A program made the translations under genes and the position numbers. From Chrysoperla carnea (Eukaryota > Arthropoda > Insecta > Neuroptera > Chrysopidae), in contig NC_058342.1 in NCBI RefSeq assembly GCF_905475395.1, positions 1,932,501 to 1,996,500 on the forward strand: 64,000 bases of DNA, read 5' to 3'. This document shows, piece after piece, positions 1 through 10,342 of this stretch (positions are counted from its first letter, which is position 1; the number at the start of each line of letters is the position of its first letter). A model generated the notes under the pieces. The model worked only from the letters and a program-made list of their open reading frames with translations. It ran no database searches and was not told where the DNA came from.

Positions 1-2202
1 TTATTCGCAAGTTGATATGATAAAATCCAATCATATTAGCGATTCAATATATAATGGAGATTATATAATGTTGTTGTTCGATTGAAATAAAGAATTTCAA
101 CAGGGTTAAGCGAATAATTATCTGAATATGATTTAACAGTATGATTTAACGGGTAGGACCGTAAAATATGAAAGATTTGCCATCAAAAAAAATAAAAATA
201 AAAATTGAATTAATATTGTATTTTTTTTATAATGATTATTCGATCAGATACCAATTATGATATAGTGATGTTCATATATATTATAAATATATATGTGAAA
301 GATTATGAAAATATGCATTTTTCATATTTGAGGGTGTGTCGAAAACTGAAAGGAGTGAGTCCATAGGAACTAAGTTCGAATAGCGATGCCTTCAACAGAG
401 ATATCGGCCCAGTTTGAGTTAAATTTCGCACTATAAATATACACCATAAATACTTAGTTGCTTGTATCAAAATAATTGTGTATCTGTGTTTTAAACTTAT
501 TTAAAATTATATTTTTAAATTGATAAGCTCTCGTTGATTTAATAAAATAATATAATTAATATGTGTATCAGTGGAATCATACCATATTGAAGATTATATC
601 AACAAGCTGCTTGATATACTATTGCATACTAGTTTTGTTATACCAAACTCAGCATAACGTCTGGGGATGAGACATGAATGTTCAATATATATCATATATA
701 TAGCACATTTTTTCTTCTTCAATTTTATATGGATAGATACCTTTCAAAAAGAGGACAAAAACGATCATGATCAATAACAATTTGTTTCAATAATGAATAG
801 AAACATAATATGATATAGTTCGTATATGTCATATGATACTTACATAATTTTTTTATGTTAATATTCTTGATTCAAATATATGTACTCCATTATTGGAATA
901 CAATAATTGATGTGAGTGTTAACGTAATTTTGCGATGAATAATCAATAAATAATATAAAAAAATTATATATTTAAATATTTTTATCTTTAATTTTTATTT
1001 ATTTATTTATTTTTTATATTGATGTTAATTATATATATGATATACATACATATATATTAATACATATCATATTAATTGATTGTATTTTTTATGTGTGTTT
1101 GTGTATATTAAAAGAATCATACATAAAATAAAACTGTTATTTACATATTCCAATGTACAACGAGTAACAGTGGTTCTCGAGGTAACATCATTTTTATTTA
1201 GCATATACAGAAAACACAAAAATAAAGAAATCCAATATTAGAATTTACAAATAAATAAATTACTATTATATTTTGTAAATATAAATATAGATTTTATATT
1301 TTACGTTGTAATGTGCAAAAATTAAAAAATGATAAGATTTACAGTTGGATGGTAAAAATATATATAAATTACATATGTATTAATTAATTAATTATAATTA
1401 TTTTTAATAAACATATAGTAATTAATATATTTTAACTATAAAGGCTTTTTAGTTGGAGGGTTAAAAATATATGTATATATATTTATACTCTTTTTTAACC
1501 TAAAAGATACGTATATAATGTTATGTCATAAATAATTTTTGTTTAAATGTATAAATAATTAAAAACAAATTCATAAACATATTTCATATATATTTTCTAT
1601 ATATGAAACTAGTTAATGAAATAAAATAGCGATAGTATTTGATAATAATGTAAATATGATAATATAATAAATTAACATATCAAATAATTTACTAAAATTA
1701 TATAAGAAGAGTTAAATAATTTATATCATAAATTGTTATCAATAAAAAATTTTTATCATTAATATATTTCAATAAAATGAAACCAATTAATGATATATAT
1801 TTTAATATATATTTATTATAATTGTTATAACTAAAATAAATATACAAATATATATGTATATATATTTTATGTATGTTTATAATGAACATATTATAATAAT
1901 AATATTAATTACATAAAAATATTTACATACATTTATAAAAAAAAAAAAATACATATTTATTAGACATTCATTATATACACATTTTTTATGTATTGAAATA
2001 AATTAATAATAATTTCAATAATAATATTATATATTATAATTATTATTTTTAATAATAATAATAAATATATGATTAATTAATTGATTATTATTATTAGTTA
2101 TTTATCTAGCTAGCACTAATATTTTTTAATATATACATTAAATATATATTTATTTTTAAGTAATAATAATATTTATATGTATATTATTTTATTAAAAAAG
2201 CT
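1..2202. other. AT-rich spacer upstream of 5.8S (possible ITS1)
   Basis: No coding region or RNA gene is visible. The stretch is very AT-rich, with TA and TAA simple-sequence runs. Because it lies directly upstream of a 5.8S sequence, at least its right part is probably internal transcribed spacer 1, but no 18S 3' end is seen anywhere in it, so the spacer is either unusually long or the unit is incomplete. A slightly less AT-rich patch lies at about 330-440 and shows nothing recognisable. Confidence 0.4.
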
Positions 2203-2358
2203 AACCCTAAACGGTGGATCACTTGGCTCGTGGGTCGATGAAGAACGCAGCAAATTGCGCGTCAACTTGTGAACTGCAGGACACATGAACATTGACATTT
2301 TGAACGCATATTGCGGTCTATGAAATAAATATTTCTAGACCATGTCTGTCTGATATTA
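2203..2358 (+). rRNA. 5.8S ribosomal RNA
   Basis: The sequence follows the insect 5.8S consensus from the AACCCTAAACGGTGGATCAC start through the conserved GTCGATGAAGAACGCAGC and CTGCAGGACACATGAAC blocks to the closing CTGTCTGA. About 156 bases, the normal length. It reads through the place where higher flies carry the 2S split, so there is no separate 2S. The usual GGGT-type 3' end, which pairs with the 28S 5' end, is replaced by an AT run. The copy may therefore be non-functional. The next block is a degenerate 28S in the same orientation. Confidence 0.93.
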
Positions 2359-2566
2359 TTATTAAAAGATTAGTAAAAGAAAAATATATTCTTTTACTTA
2401 TAATAAAAATATATAAATTTTTATTAAATTAAAATGTTATATTTTTATTTAATATGAATGTTATGCCAAAAAGAAACAAAAATAAAAATTATTTTTTATT
2501 TTTGTCAACGTTTTTAAATTACGAGAATGAATAAATAAGTTGTTATAACAACAAAACATTCTTTTA
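2359..2566 (+). other. ITS2-like AT-rich spacer, 28S 5' end missing
   Basis: AT-rich sequence between the 5.8S and the first recognisable 28S block. The conserved 28S 5' segment (the part that pairs with 5.8S and contains a CCCCTGAATTTAAGCAT-type sequence in other insects) is not found here. The 28S becomes recognisable only at AACAAGGATTCC near 2572. Confidence 0.6.
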
Positions 2567-2867
2567 TAATTTAACAAGGATTCCTTTAGTAGCGGCGAGC
2601 GAATAGGGATAAGCCCAGCACTGAACCCTGTGCCTGATAAACAGACACTTGGGGAATGTAATGTTTAGGAAGATTTTTTTTTAAATCTATTATATATATA
2701 ATATATACAAGTCCATCCTGAATAGGGCCATATACCCATAGAGGGTGCCAGGCCCTTAGTGATAATATTATTAATGATAGATAAAGTTTCCTTAGAGTCG
2801 AGTTGCTTGAGAGTGAAGCTCTAAGTGGGTGGTAAACTCCATCTAAGGCTAAATATTACCACGAGAA

Positions 2868-2908
<41 letters not shown>

Positions 2909-3548
2909 TTAAAGAGAGAGTTAAATAGTACGTGAAACCGTTTAGGGGTAAACCTGAGAAACTCAAAGATCGAATGATGAAATTCATTAATATATCTATT
3001 TTTTTTTTTTTTTGGAAAAAAAATTTATTAAAAAATAATAATATTATTTTTGTAAAAACATATAATAATTTATTATTTGTTTTTTTAATAAAATAATAAT
3101 AATTATTTGTTTAATTAAAAATAGAAAATATGCATTTTTTATCATGTAGGACGTTGAGTAGGAGGGTCGCGATGGTGTGCGCGGAAGGATTAGTCGTGAG
3201 GCTATCTGGAGCCGTTATCGGTGCAGATCTTGGTGGTAGTAGCAAGCCTCTAGTCGATAGAATAATGTAGGTAAGGTAAGTCGGCAAAATATATCCGTAA
3301 CATCGGGATACGGATTGGCTCTGAGGATCGAGATATATTATAATTACAATTTTTACAAATTGAATTATATGTTATATAAATTTTTTTTAAAAATTTATTT
3401 TGAAGAAAAATTAAAAACCAAAAATTCATTTGTTTGTTTATTGTTTTTTTTATATATATCAATTAACGATTAACTCAGAACAGGCAAGGACAAGGGGAAT
3501 CGGACTGTCTAATTAAATTGTAGCATTGTGATGGCCCTAACGTGGTGT

Positions 3549-3609
<61 letters not shown>

Positions 3610-3645
3610 TGGGTAAACGGCGGGAGTAACTATGAGTCTCTTAAG
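2567..3645 (+). pseudogene. 28S rRNA pseudogene with internal deletions
   Basis: Clear 28S blocks occur in the right order but with large parts missing. 2572-2980 is the D1 / early D2 part (TAGTAGCGGCGAGCGAA, then ACTCAAAGATCGAATG). An AT-rich run at 2985-3145 replaces the rest of D2 and D3. 3148-3250 matches the GATCTTGGTGGTAGTAGCAA region. 3255-3335 matches the block containing ATAATGTAGGTAAGG. Another AT run fills 3340-3465. 3466-3645 matches the stretch from AACTCAGAACAGG through GTAAACGGCGGGAGTAACTA to the R2 site. Domains present in every working 28S are absent, so this copy cannot make a normal large subunit RNA. It stops exactly where R2 elements insert. Confidence 0.85.
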
Positions 3646-5238
3646 ACTCTTAAGACTAAGAACTCTGTAGCAAAGGCTTTTGATACAGTTTCCCACTCTG
3701 CATTATTTCAAGTGTAGAGGGGTTATACAATGAGGCACGAAAATCTTTGGTGCACGATGGGAGAATATGTAGGAATGTGAAACTAAGGAGGGGTGTTCGA
3801 CAAGGCGATCCATTGTCACCCTTGCTGTTCAACTTGGTTATTTTATGCGCTCTCAACCAGTTGAACCCAGAGGTTGGTCTTCGATTGGATGGTAGTACCA
3901 TCGTTGGGGGTCTAGCTTTTGCTGATGACGTTCTTTTGATCTCATCAACTACTGCTGGTCTCCAAGATAGCCTAGACCGGTTTACCGGCATACTAGATGT
4001 GATGGGACTTCACCTTAACACTAAGAAGTCCTTCGCTACAAGCCAGATAGCAAGTGGGCGTGATAAGAAGGTGAAGCATATTGCCGAACCCTTATTCACG
4101 TTCGCGGGTGACTATCTTCCACAGAAATCTGTGCTTGATCTGTGGAGCTATCTCGGCATTAACTTCAGTAGCAATAAAGTCCGTTTCGGAGATAAACAAC
4201 TTGAAGAAGATCTTATTAAGTTGACCAAGGGTCCTCTTAAACCACAGCAACGTCTCAAGATACTAACGACCGTACTACTCCCCAGGCATTATCAATTTTG
4301 GGTGTTAGGACGTACAACTGTTGGATACTTGAACCAGCTGGATCTCCAGGTACGCAAGTATGTTAGACTCTGGCTCAGACTTCCAAAAGATACGAAAGTC
4401 GAATATTATCATACGCCTGTTAAACAGGAAGGAATTGGTATTCCATGTTTAAGAATGGCTATCCCGCTTATGCGTAAGAGTCGGCTATAATCGCTTGAGA
4501 AGTCTAATTCCCCATACTTCCAGGCCGCTTCCCACTCGTGGTTGGTTTGTAATCAACTCGAGTGGTGTTCGCGCGTCCTGCGAAGTCATGGTGTACAATT
4601 GACCTCGAAAGTGATTGTGAATAACACCATGGCAAAAGCTCTGCATGGTTCTGTAGATGGTGGTGGATTGAAGGATTCGCATCGGGTTCCTGCGTCTTCG
4701 GACTGGGTCTCGCTTCGTTCCTCCTGCCTCACTGGAAGAGACTATGTGGACTTTCACCATATTCGAGCGAACACCGTTCCTACTCGTGCCAGAACTTCTA
4801 GAGGTCGTGATTACGATCTACAATGTCGAGCTGGATGCCAAGCATCCGAGACGGCACACCATGTCATCCAGAAGTGCTTCAGAACCCATGGTCACCGCAG
4901 AACTTAGGCGTATTGGGTGGGACGTCGTTTGTGAACGTGCGTTCCTTACGAATCAGGGTAAGCGAAAACCAGATATTATCGCTTCACGAGATCGTCGTGT
5001 TGTGGTAATTGATGCCCAGATAATAGGAGACGGGTTTTCTTTGGATGAATCACATCAGCGCAAAGTGTCGAAATATAAGGACTACTGTAACCTCTCGGAG
5101 TTGATGTCTGCCGAATATTCTGTGGAACACGTTTCGTTTTATAGCGTAACAGTTTCATATCGGGGTATTTGGTCTCCGCTTTCTGCTGGGGCGTTCATGG
5201 GCTTAGGTGCAAGCCGTAGAACCCTTAGTACCATCTGA
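3646..5238 (+). mobile_element. R2 non-LTR retrotransposon, 5'-truncated and broken
   Basis: R2 elements copy themselves into a fixed site in 28S genes by target-primed reverse transcription. The 28S here runs to CTCTTAA, the R2 cleavage point, and R2-type coding sequence starts within about 30 bases. Reverse transcriptase motifs appear in order: AKAFDTVSH near 3675, GVRQGDPLSPLLFNL near 3800, and the catalytic FADD near 3930. Downstream come the CCHC finger (C-x3-C...H-x4-C, near 4830-4880) and the restriction-like endonuclease PD...D motif (KPDIIASRDRRVVVIDAQ, near 4970-5022). The ORF is broken: a deletion and frame change near 3715-3745, an in-frame TAA at 4488, and a frame change near 4870-4900. 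The N-terminal DNA-binding region and the first RT motifs are missing. The last in-frame stop is at 5238. The 3' UTR limit is not clear, since no 28S resumption is seen. Confidence 0.88.
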
Positions 5239-6094
5239 GAATGCGCGTTGCGAGGATCACATATGAATTGGGTACGTTTCAACCAAATGACTGACCGCTA
5301 TGCTTAATTTCTTTGGGAATTATATCGATCCGAATTTTGCTGAATTATAACAGTGTGTTGTATGTGGAGCGTAACTCCCTAGGTTTATAACATCTAAGCT
5401 CCGCTCACTACCTACGCACATAGTACCTATGGTACACAAAACAATCTTGCGTCTCTTAGTTTCCTTCGACTCCATCCTTTTTACACAATGAGCTTCACCG
5501 GGCCTGTCGACTGTCTGTCGGGGATGTGGCCGTTTACGTGGGATTCCACCGTATGGTCATGACGAAATAGAGTCGGTGGTGGGTCATGGTCATTAGCAGC
5601 CCAATATGAAGGAGGTAGACCTAAGTGTTTTTCCTCTTGCTTAGGTAGACCTAAGTGTTTTGCCTCGCACTGAGGGTGCCCATTGGAAACATCCACTGAC
5701 CCGGTACGCTCGCAAACTTTGGTTTGCGAAATACCTGGGTAGCCACCATAGTGGATCAACGACTGATCCTATTAAATTACGATCATTGTCGTGTAGATGG
5801 GGGAAGTATATATGCAGCCACCTTCCGTCCACTGATTGGCGTCTCTGTCTTATCGTTTTAGGGGAGAGACGCCAAGCTCGGATGGTTGGGTTTCATTACT
5901 AGCACATTTCGTGTCATAGGATGACTGACATGTTGCTTCGAGTGGACCACCGAACGACCACTTCCCCTACAGGCGCTTTGCAGGAACGTGATGTTGCTCC
6001 GATCCTGTGTTTTATAATTCCTATAATTTTTTTTCATCGAGACTAAGTGACTTTTATCACTCTGTGTGTCAAAAGTGTAGTTCACCCAGCTTCT
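5239..6094. other. Non-coding stretch after R2, with a 30-bp direct repeat
   Basis: No gene recognised. The first part is probably R2 3' UTR. A 30-base unit beginning AGGTAGACCTAAGTG is repeated in tandem at 5613-5642 and 5643-5670. The composition is less AT-rich than the surroundings. The 28S sequence that should follow the R2 3' end (GGTAGCCAAATGCC-type) is not found, so the rDNA is not continued here. Confidence 0.5.
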
Positions 6095-7586
6095 TTATAT
6101 ATATATACTGATGTCTTTTACAAAGATCTTGTTCTCTCGAATACACTTCTCGCGTTTAACTAGCTTTTTCCGAGCGAGAGCTAGTGCACGTATCTTTTCA
6201 ATGTTTCGCTGTTTGATAGTGAGCAGGATACCCTTGTTGAGTGTGTGGTGTTGGTGCCTGAGTTCACGTGCGAAGGCTCGCACCTTTGGGGTGAAGGGTT
6301 TACCAGCTTTCTGGTACTCTAACACACACTCGATACGTGATACCGTCTGTCGAAGAGGGGTCAACTAGGAGTCAAGTTGCTCTATACGCTTGCGTGTTTT
6401 TTCCTCGGCTGTCTCAGTAGACTTGGGGGCAGGAGAAAGAGCACTGAGCCATCGATTTCGAGTAGGCAACTTGTGTGATTTAGATTATCGTCGACGATCT
6501 GGTTGATTAAAGCAAGGTCTTGTGCTTTGGCAAACGTTTTGCGGTACTTGGGACGTTTGCGTTTGGAAAGGTCATTATCGGTTTTGAACAGGATATTTTG
6601 AAACCGTTCTTTAAGCTGTTCCAAACGAGTGTTTGGTGGTTCAGCAGGAAGGATCGGAGTTTCCTCTACGTTCGCTTCCGTGGTCGAAGTGAGTGGCGTG
6701 GCTGTTTCCGCCGTTAACACAGGTAGTGCTGGGATATCTTCGGGTATCAGAGGCGTAGGTGGTGAAGCCTCTAACACAGGTGGTGGTGGGGTATTTTGAC
6801 ATACCCGATCCTGTGTCTCAGTATCAGATCTCTCACTTTCTAATACTGGCTCATCCTGAGATATTCCATCCTACGTCTCAGCGACTAATGTCTCACGTGT
6901 TGAATGAACTACACCAATAGCAGCCGGCTCTATCTCATCACCTCGATTCACTTCCGCTTGCGTAGTCCTGCATCGTTTCTCTTGTCCTGTTCGGGGTCTG
7001 TCAAATTCGGTTTTTTTGAGACGGGATACTTGATCGCGTAGATGTTGCGATTTCATATGGGAAAGTTCGGGATGCTTTTCGCACCAGAGGGTGTGCATCC
7101 TGCTCATATAGCCACGTCTCGATGGTTCACTTGCTTCGTAGCAAGTGAGCAGGTCAGCCTTAAGTGCCTTCGTCCATTGAAAGCGCTGAAGACGACTGTT
7201 TTGAGTGCTCGCTCGACTTTCTTGAGAAGTGCCTTGAGATGGCTCTTCGTCGTCAGCGGCACGTCTAGTCTCCGGGACTAGCCTGGGATCCAAAGCCAAA
7301 TTTGATTGCTCTCCCTCATATCCGTGAGAGCTACCCCCTATAGGTAAGGTAGAAGCGTCACCTGCAGGGGGGCGGAGTTCTGTAGGACTGGGTCGACTAC
7401 TACCCGCCTGAGGACCGAAAAATCTGCCTCTCAAATTTGACATTTTTTGGATTTGACTTATTTAGCTCCGCTGAGTCAGCACGGAACCACCTCGTTAGCC
7501 CATCACTTTGAGCGGAATTGATGGTTACCGGGTATGGCACGTGTCCTAGTGCTAGGCTCGGACGTGAGGTTAGGGATTGCTTGCCC
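6095..7586 (-). mobile_element. R4/Dong-like non-LTR element B, 5' part only
   Basis: Read on the minus strand this is the 5' part of an endonuclease-type LINE: an untranslated leader (7586 to about 7444), then N-terminal coding pieces at 7443-6871, 6777-6382 and 6364-6095 in different frames or split by stops. The first piece (start MSNLRGRFFG) carries a domain with QWTKALKADLLTCYEASEPS and RMHTLWCEKHPELSH, which I recognise from ORFs of R2/R4-group elements. The later pieces are basic and helical. Reverse transcriptase and endonuclease are absent. It begins next to a TTA repeat, the target type known for Dong elements. The clade assignment is from motif memory and target; R2-group membership is surer than the subfamily. 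Confidence 0.6.
6871..7443 (-). pseudogene. N-terminal ORF of R4/Dong-like element B
   Basis: A 190-residue frame starting at ATG 7443. The first ~85 residues are low-complexity and rich in Ser, Pro and Gly. About residues 88-150 form the conserved domain described for the element (QWTKALKADLL; RMHTLWCEKHPEL; LRDQVSRLKK), which is predicted to be helical and basic. It ends at a stop at 6871, and related sequence continues in other frames at 6777-6382, so the original ORF is broken. The role of this domain in the element is unknown to me; nucleic-acid binding is an inference from charge and position. Confidence 0.6.
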
Positions 7587-7603
7587 TTATTATTATTATT
7601 ATG
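7587..7603. repeat. TTA repeat between two LINE copies
   Basis: Five or six TTA units. It separates the 3' end of element A from the 5' end of element B, both on the minus strand, and fits TAA-targeted insertion. Confidence 0.8.
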
Positions 7604-9044
7604 ATTTAAAATTTGAAATTAACGAATTCATGCCTGCCAAGGAGGGAGAGAGGATACAGGATTTACACCCCAGAGCCTCCCATCTCCTTGAGAGACATAA
7701 ATCTTCACAAGGCAGCTACGTCTTTTGAAGAAAGTTCACTGACTTGTGGCCGTGTAGTCTGTACGTCCGTCAGTCCACGCGACGTCTGTTGGTCCGTCTG
7801 TTTTCCGAGTCGGTGGTACGTAAGTCTGTCTAATGTCCTGGTCAAGCAGGCTCCGTCCCTGCACCGCAGCGATGTGGAACTTACTAAAAAAATAGAAAAT
7901 GAAAAAGAAAAAAAAAGAAACTTCAAGGGCTGTTACTTGAAGACAGTCTGATGCGATCTCAATGTACGAAGGGTGCCTATAATGACAGCCTTCTGCATGG
8001 AAGAGATAAGGTGACGAAGATGAGACCTGCAGACCGGAATTTGAGATAGATTCGTCTCGAGAGTGGGACGAATTCCGCCTAGGCAACCGATAATGAGGAC
8101 AACCATTTTGACAGAGTAGCCAGGGTGTAGTTGTCGTAGTTCTTGTAAGAGATCAAGATATTTAGTCCGTTTTTGCTCCTCCTTCGTGACTATGTTCGTT
8201 TCTGCAGGCGCAGAGAACTGGATGACGTACATAGTCTTAGATGAGATATCCTGGAGCACTATATCAGGCTTAGTAGCAGAGAGCTGCCTGGTAGTTGGGA
8301 ACGAGAAATTCCAGAAGATATTGCATTTCTCGTTCTTGACGACGGACTCGATCTCGCCTGGAGCATACGGTAGGACTGGCGTAGGGTCCACTTCATACTT
8401 GTGTCTCAAGAAGTAGTACAGCACGCGGAGGGCAGCGTTATGGCGATGTATGTAGGCGTTCGTGGCATAAGAAGGACATGCCGAGATGAGGTGCATCAGC
8501 GTCTCCGGCTGAGATTTGCATGCTCTGCACATAGTTGTGGAGACTGCTTTCTTATATACATACTTTTGGTGAGTTAGCGTCGCTATCACACCATCTTGGG
8601 CAGCGATGATAAAGCCTTCTGTTTCGGACTTGAGTCCAGCTGATCGCAGAAAAGAGAACGTTAGATCAACGGAAAGACCACAGGAGTCTAGATGACGGTA
8701 GAACATTCCCTGATGGTCACGATGCCGATGATCCTCGAAGAGGGAGCGTATTTCAGCTCGTTTTACAGCTAAACGAAGTCGAGATTTGGAGAGAAGGACC
8801 ACGTTATCATCAAGATCACGATTAGACGGATCAAAAGCAAGGCCCAATTTAGACGCTGCATGTTGTGCTGCAGAGAACAAGAATGCTCCTTTACCCTGTA
8901 ACTCGTGATCGCGCACGAGTTCCATAAGAGGGTCAGAACTATTTATGACCTGACAAGCTATTCCTAAAACTACCCTATCATGTAGACATTCAACGGATAG
9001 GAGACCTCTACCTCCTTGCTGGCGTGGGAGGTAATTACGCGGTA
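7604..9044 (-). mobile_element. R4/Dong-like non-LTR element A, 3' part
   Basis: On the minus strand an open frame enters from 9042 (motif YLPRQQGGRGLLSVE, the conserved segment after the RT thumb in this group) and runs to 7933, followed by about 330 bases of 3' UTR to the TTA repeat at 7587-7603. The 5' end is truncated exactly at a long ATT repeat (9046-9090). Being flanked by TTA/TAA runs on both sides matches the insertion preference known for Dong-type R4-clade elements. Confidence 0.7.
7933..9042 (-). CDS. C-terminal RT-linker and restriction-like endonuclease of element A
   Basis: An open frame of about 370 codons with no start of its own; the first internal ATG is at 8925. It contains the linker motif GGRGLLSVE near the start, a CCHC finger (C-R-A-C...H-L-I-S-A-C, minus strand around 8530-8480), and the restriction-like endonuclease motif KPDIVLQDISSKTMYVIQFS (around 8280-8220), the PD-x(n)-D/E type nuclease used by R2 and R4 clades to nick the target. 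It has no internal stops, so this copy is younger than the R2 fragment. The reverse transcriptase itself is missing through 5' truncation, so it cannot be autonomous. Confidence 0.78.
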   Translation of the reverse strand, partial: PRNYLPRQQGGRGLLSVECLHDRVVLGIACQVINSSDPLMELVRDHELQGKGAFLFSAAQHAASKLGLAFDPSNRDLDDNVVLLSKSRLRLAVKRAEIRSLFEDHRHRDHQGMFYRHLDSCGLSVDLTFSFLRSAGLKSETEGFIIAAQDGVIATLTHQKYVYKKAVSTTMCRACKSQPETLMHLISACPSYATNAYIHRHNAALRVLYYFLRHKYEVDPTPVLPYAPGEIESVVKNEKCNIFWNFSFPTTRQLSATKPDIVLQDISSKTMYVIQFSAPAETNIVTKEEQKRTKYLDLLQELRQLHPGYSVKMVVLIIGCLGGIRPTLETNLSQIPVCRSHLRHLISSMQKAVIIGTLRTLRSHQTVFK

Positions 9045-9045
<1 letters not shown>

Positions 9046-9090
<45 letters not shown>

Positions 9091-9112
9091 TTTATTATAA
9101 TAATAATAATAA
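9046..9112. repeat. ATT/TAA microsatellite, inverted
   Basis: About fifteen ATT units (9046-9090) followed by a TAA run (9095-9112), which can fold back on each other. Further TAA-rich tracts continue to about 9260. It bounds the truncated end of element A. Confidence 0.85.
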
Positions 9113-10342
9113 TATTTATAATTATTCTTACTGATAATATTTATAATAATTACTAATAAGAATTATTAATAATAATAATAATGAATATTCATAATATATG
9201 TTATTAATAATAATAATAATACATATAAATAATTATTATAATAATAATTGCTCTTTATTAAATTAAAGAGCTTTTTTTATGAATAAAAATTGAAATAAAC
9301 TAAATATAATTTAACGATTTTTATAATATATACTACGAATAATTTATAATAATTATTATTTGAAATAATTTTAATAAATATTATCAAAATATAAACAAAC
9401 TAAACAATATTTATAATAATTGCTACCGATAATACTCTAAGTTATCAACATTTATAATAATTGTTACCGAAATGCTCATTACATATCAATATGCTATCGT
9501 TAATAGTATAAAATTTTTTTAGAAAATCTACATATATATCTCATGTATTATATCGGACCCTGTCAAAATTATGATAAAAAAAGGGTATAAAAAATTTAAA
9601 AAAAATTTTTATTATACATTTTTTATTATAAAATAATTTTTGTAATACATTATATAACATATGTCCATATATTATGTGTATAGATAAGCTAACGATTTAA
9701 TATTTAGTCAGAATAATCAGAATCACAATTGTTTCACAGAATCACAATATTTTTATGGTAAAACATCGAACAACAAGTTTGTTGTTTACCCATGAATGTT
9801 TGTATTACATAATAAAATGGAAAAAAAAATTTTTTTATGTTCGATGTTTTATCATAAATATTTGAAAAAATTTTAATGGAAAACAATTTTTTTTATGTTC
9901 GATTAACCATATCTTGTTAGTTGTCACATGTGACAATCAGCCCCCGTCAAGCTGAGACAACCTGCCCCAAAACACGTTCTAGAAAATAGCTTTCAAAAAT
10001 TAATTCAAATCAATGTATATTTATATAACTATATATCGATATCATAGATCGTATACTTATCATTATAAATATTAATAAAGATATATTAAAATGCAAAATT
10101 TAAGTATACTTACCAAAGCAACGTAATTGCACAAACAAAAACTTTCACTGAATAAAAAAAACACAAACACGTCTACCTGTAGCGGTGTCCTGAATGAACT
10201 TTAAACAACAACAAACTAACAGGTTTTTTGTTGTTTCTTTTTGTTTACCGATGAAATTTTTTATTATAACGTTTGATTGTATGTTATGTTAAATGTGACA
10301 ATCAATACTTGATACAATCAACCCCAACCTCCCCTACTTAAA
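9113..10342. other. AT-rich region without genes; short inverted repeat
   Basis: No coding region. A short inverted repeat occurs at about 9752-9777 and 9838-9862 (GGTAAAACATCGAACA and its complement), the size of a small foldback. Two diverged copies of a segment containing GTGACAATCA lie near 9930 and 10290. Confidence 0.5.

Noticed and set aside
1..2200. 18S rRNA expected upstream of 5.8S
   Set aside because: No conserved 18S 3' end sequence is present, only AT-rich spacer.
2310..2360. 2S rRNA split of 5.8S as in higher flies
   Set aside because: The 5.8S reads continuously to its closing CTGTCTGA with no interruption and no separate 2S sequence.
3656..3991. Minus-strand frames over the R2 region
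   Set aside because: Shadows of the plus-strand R2 coding sequence.
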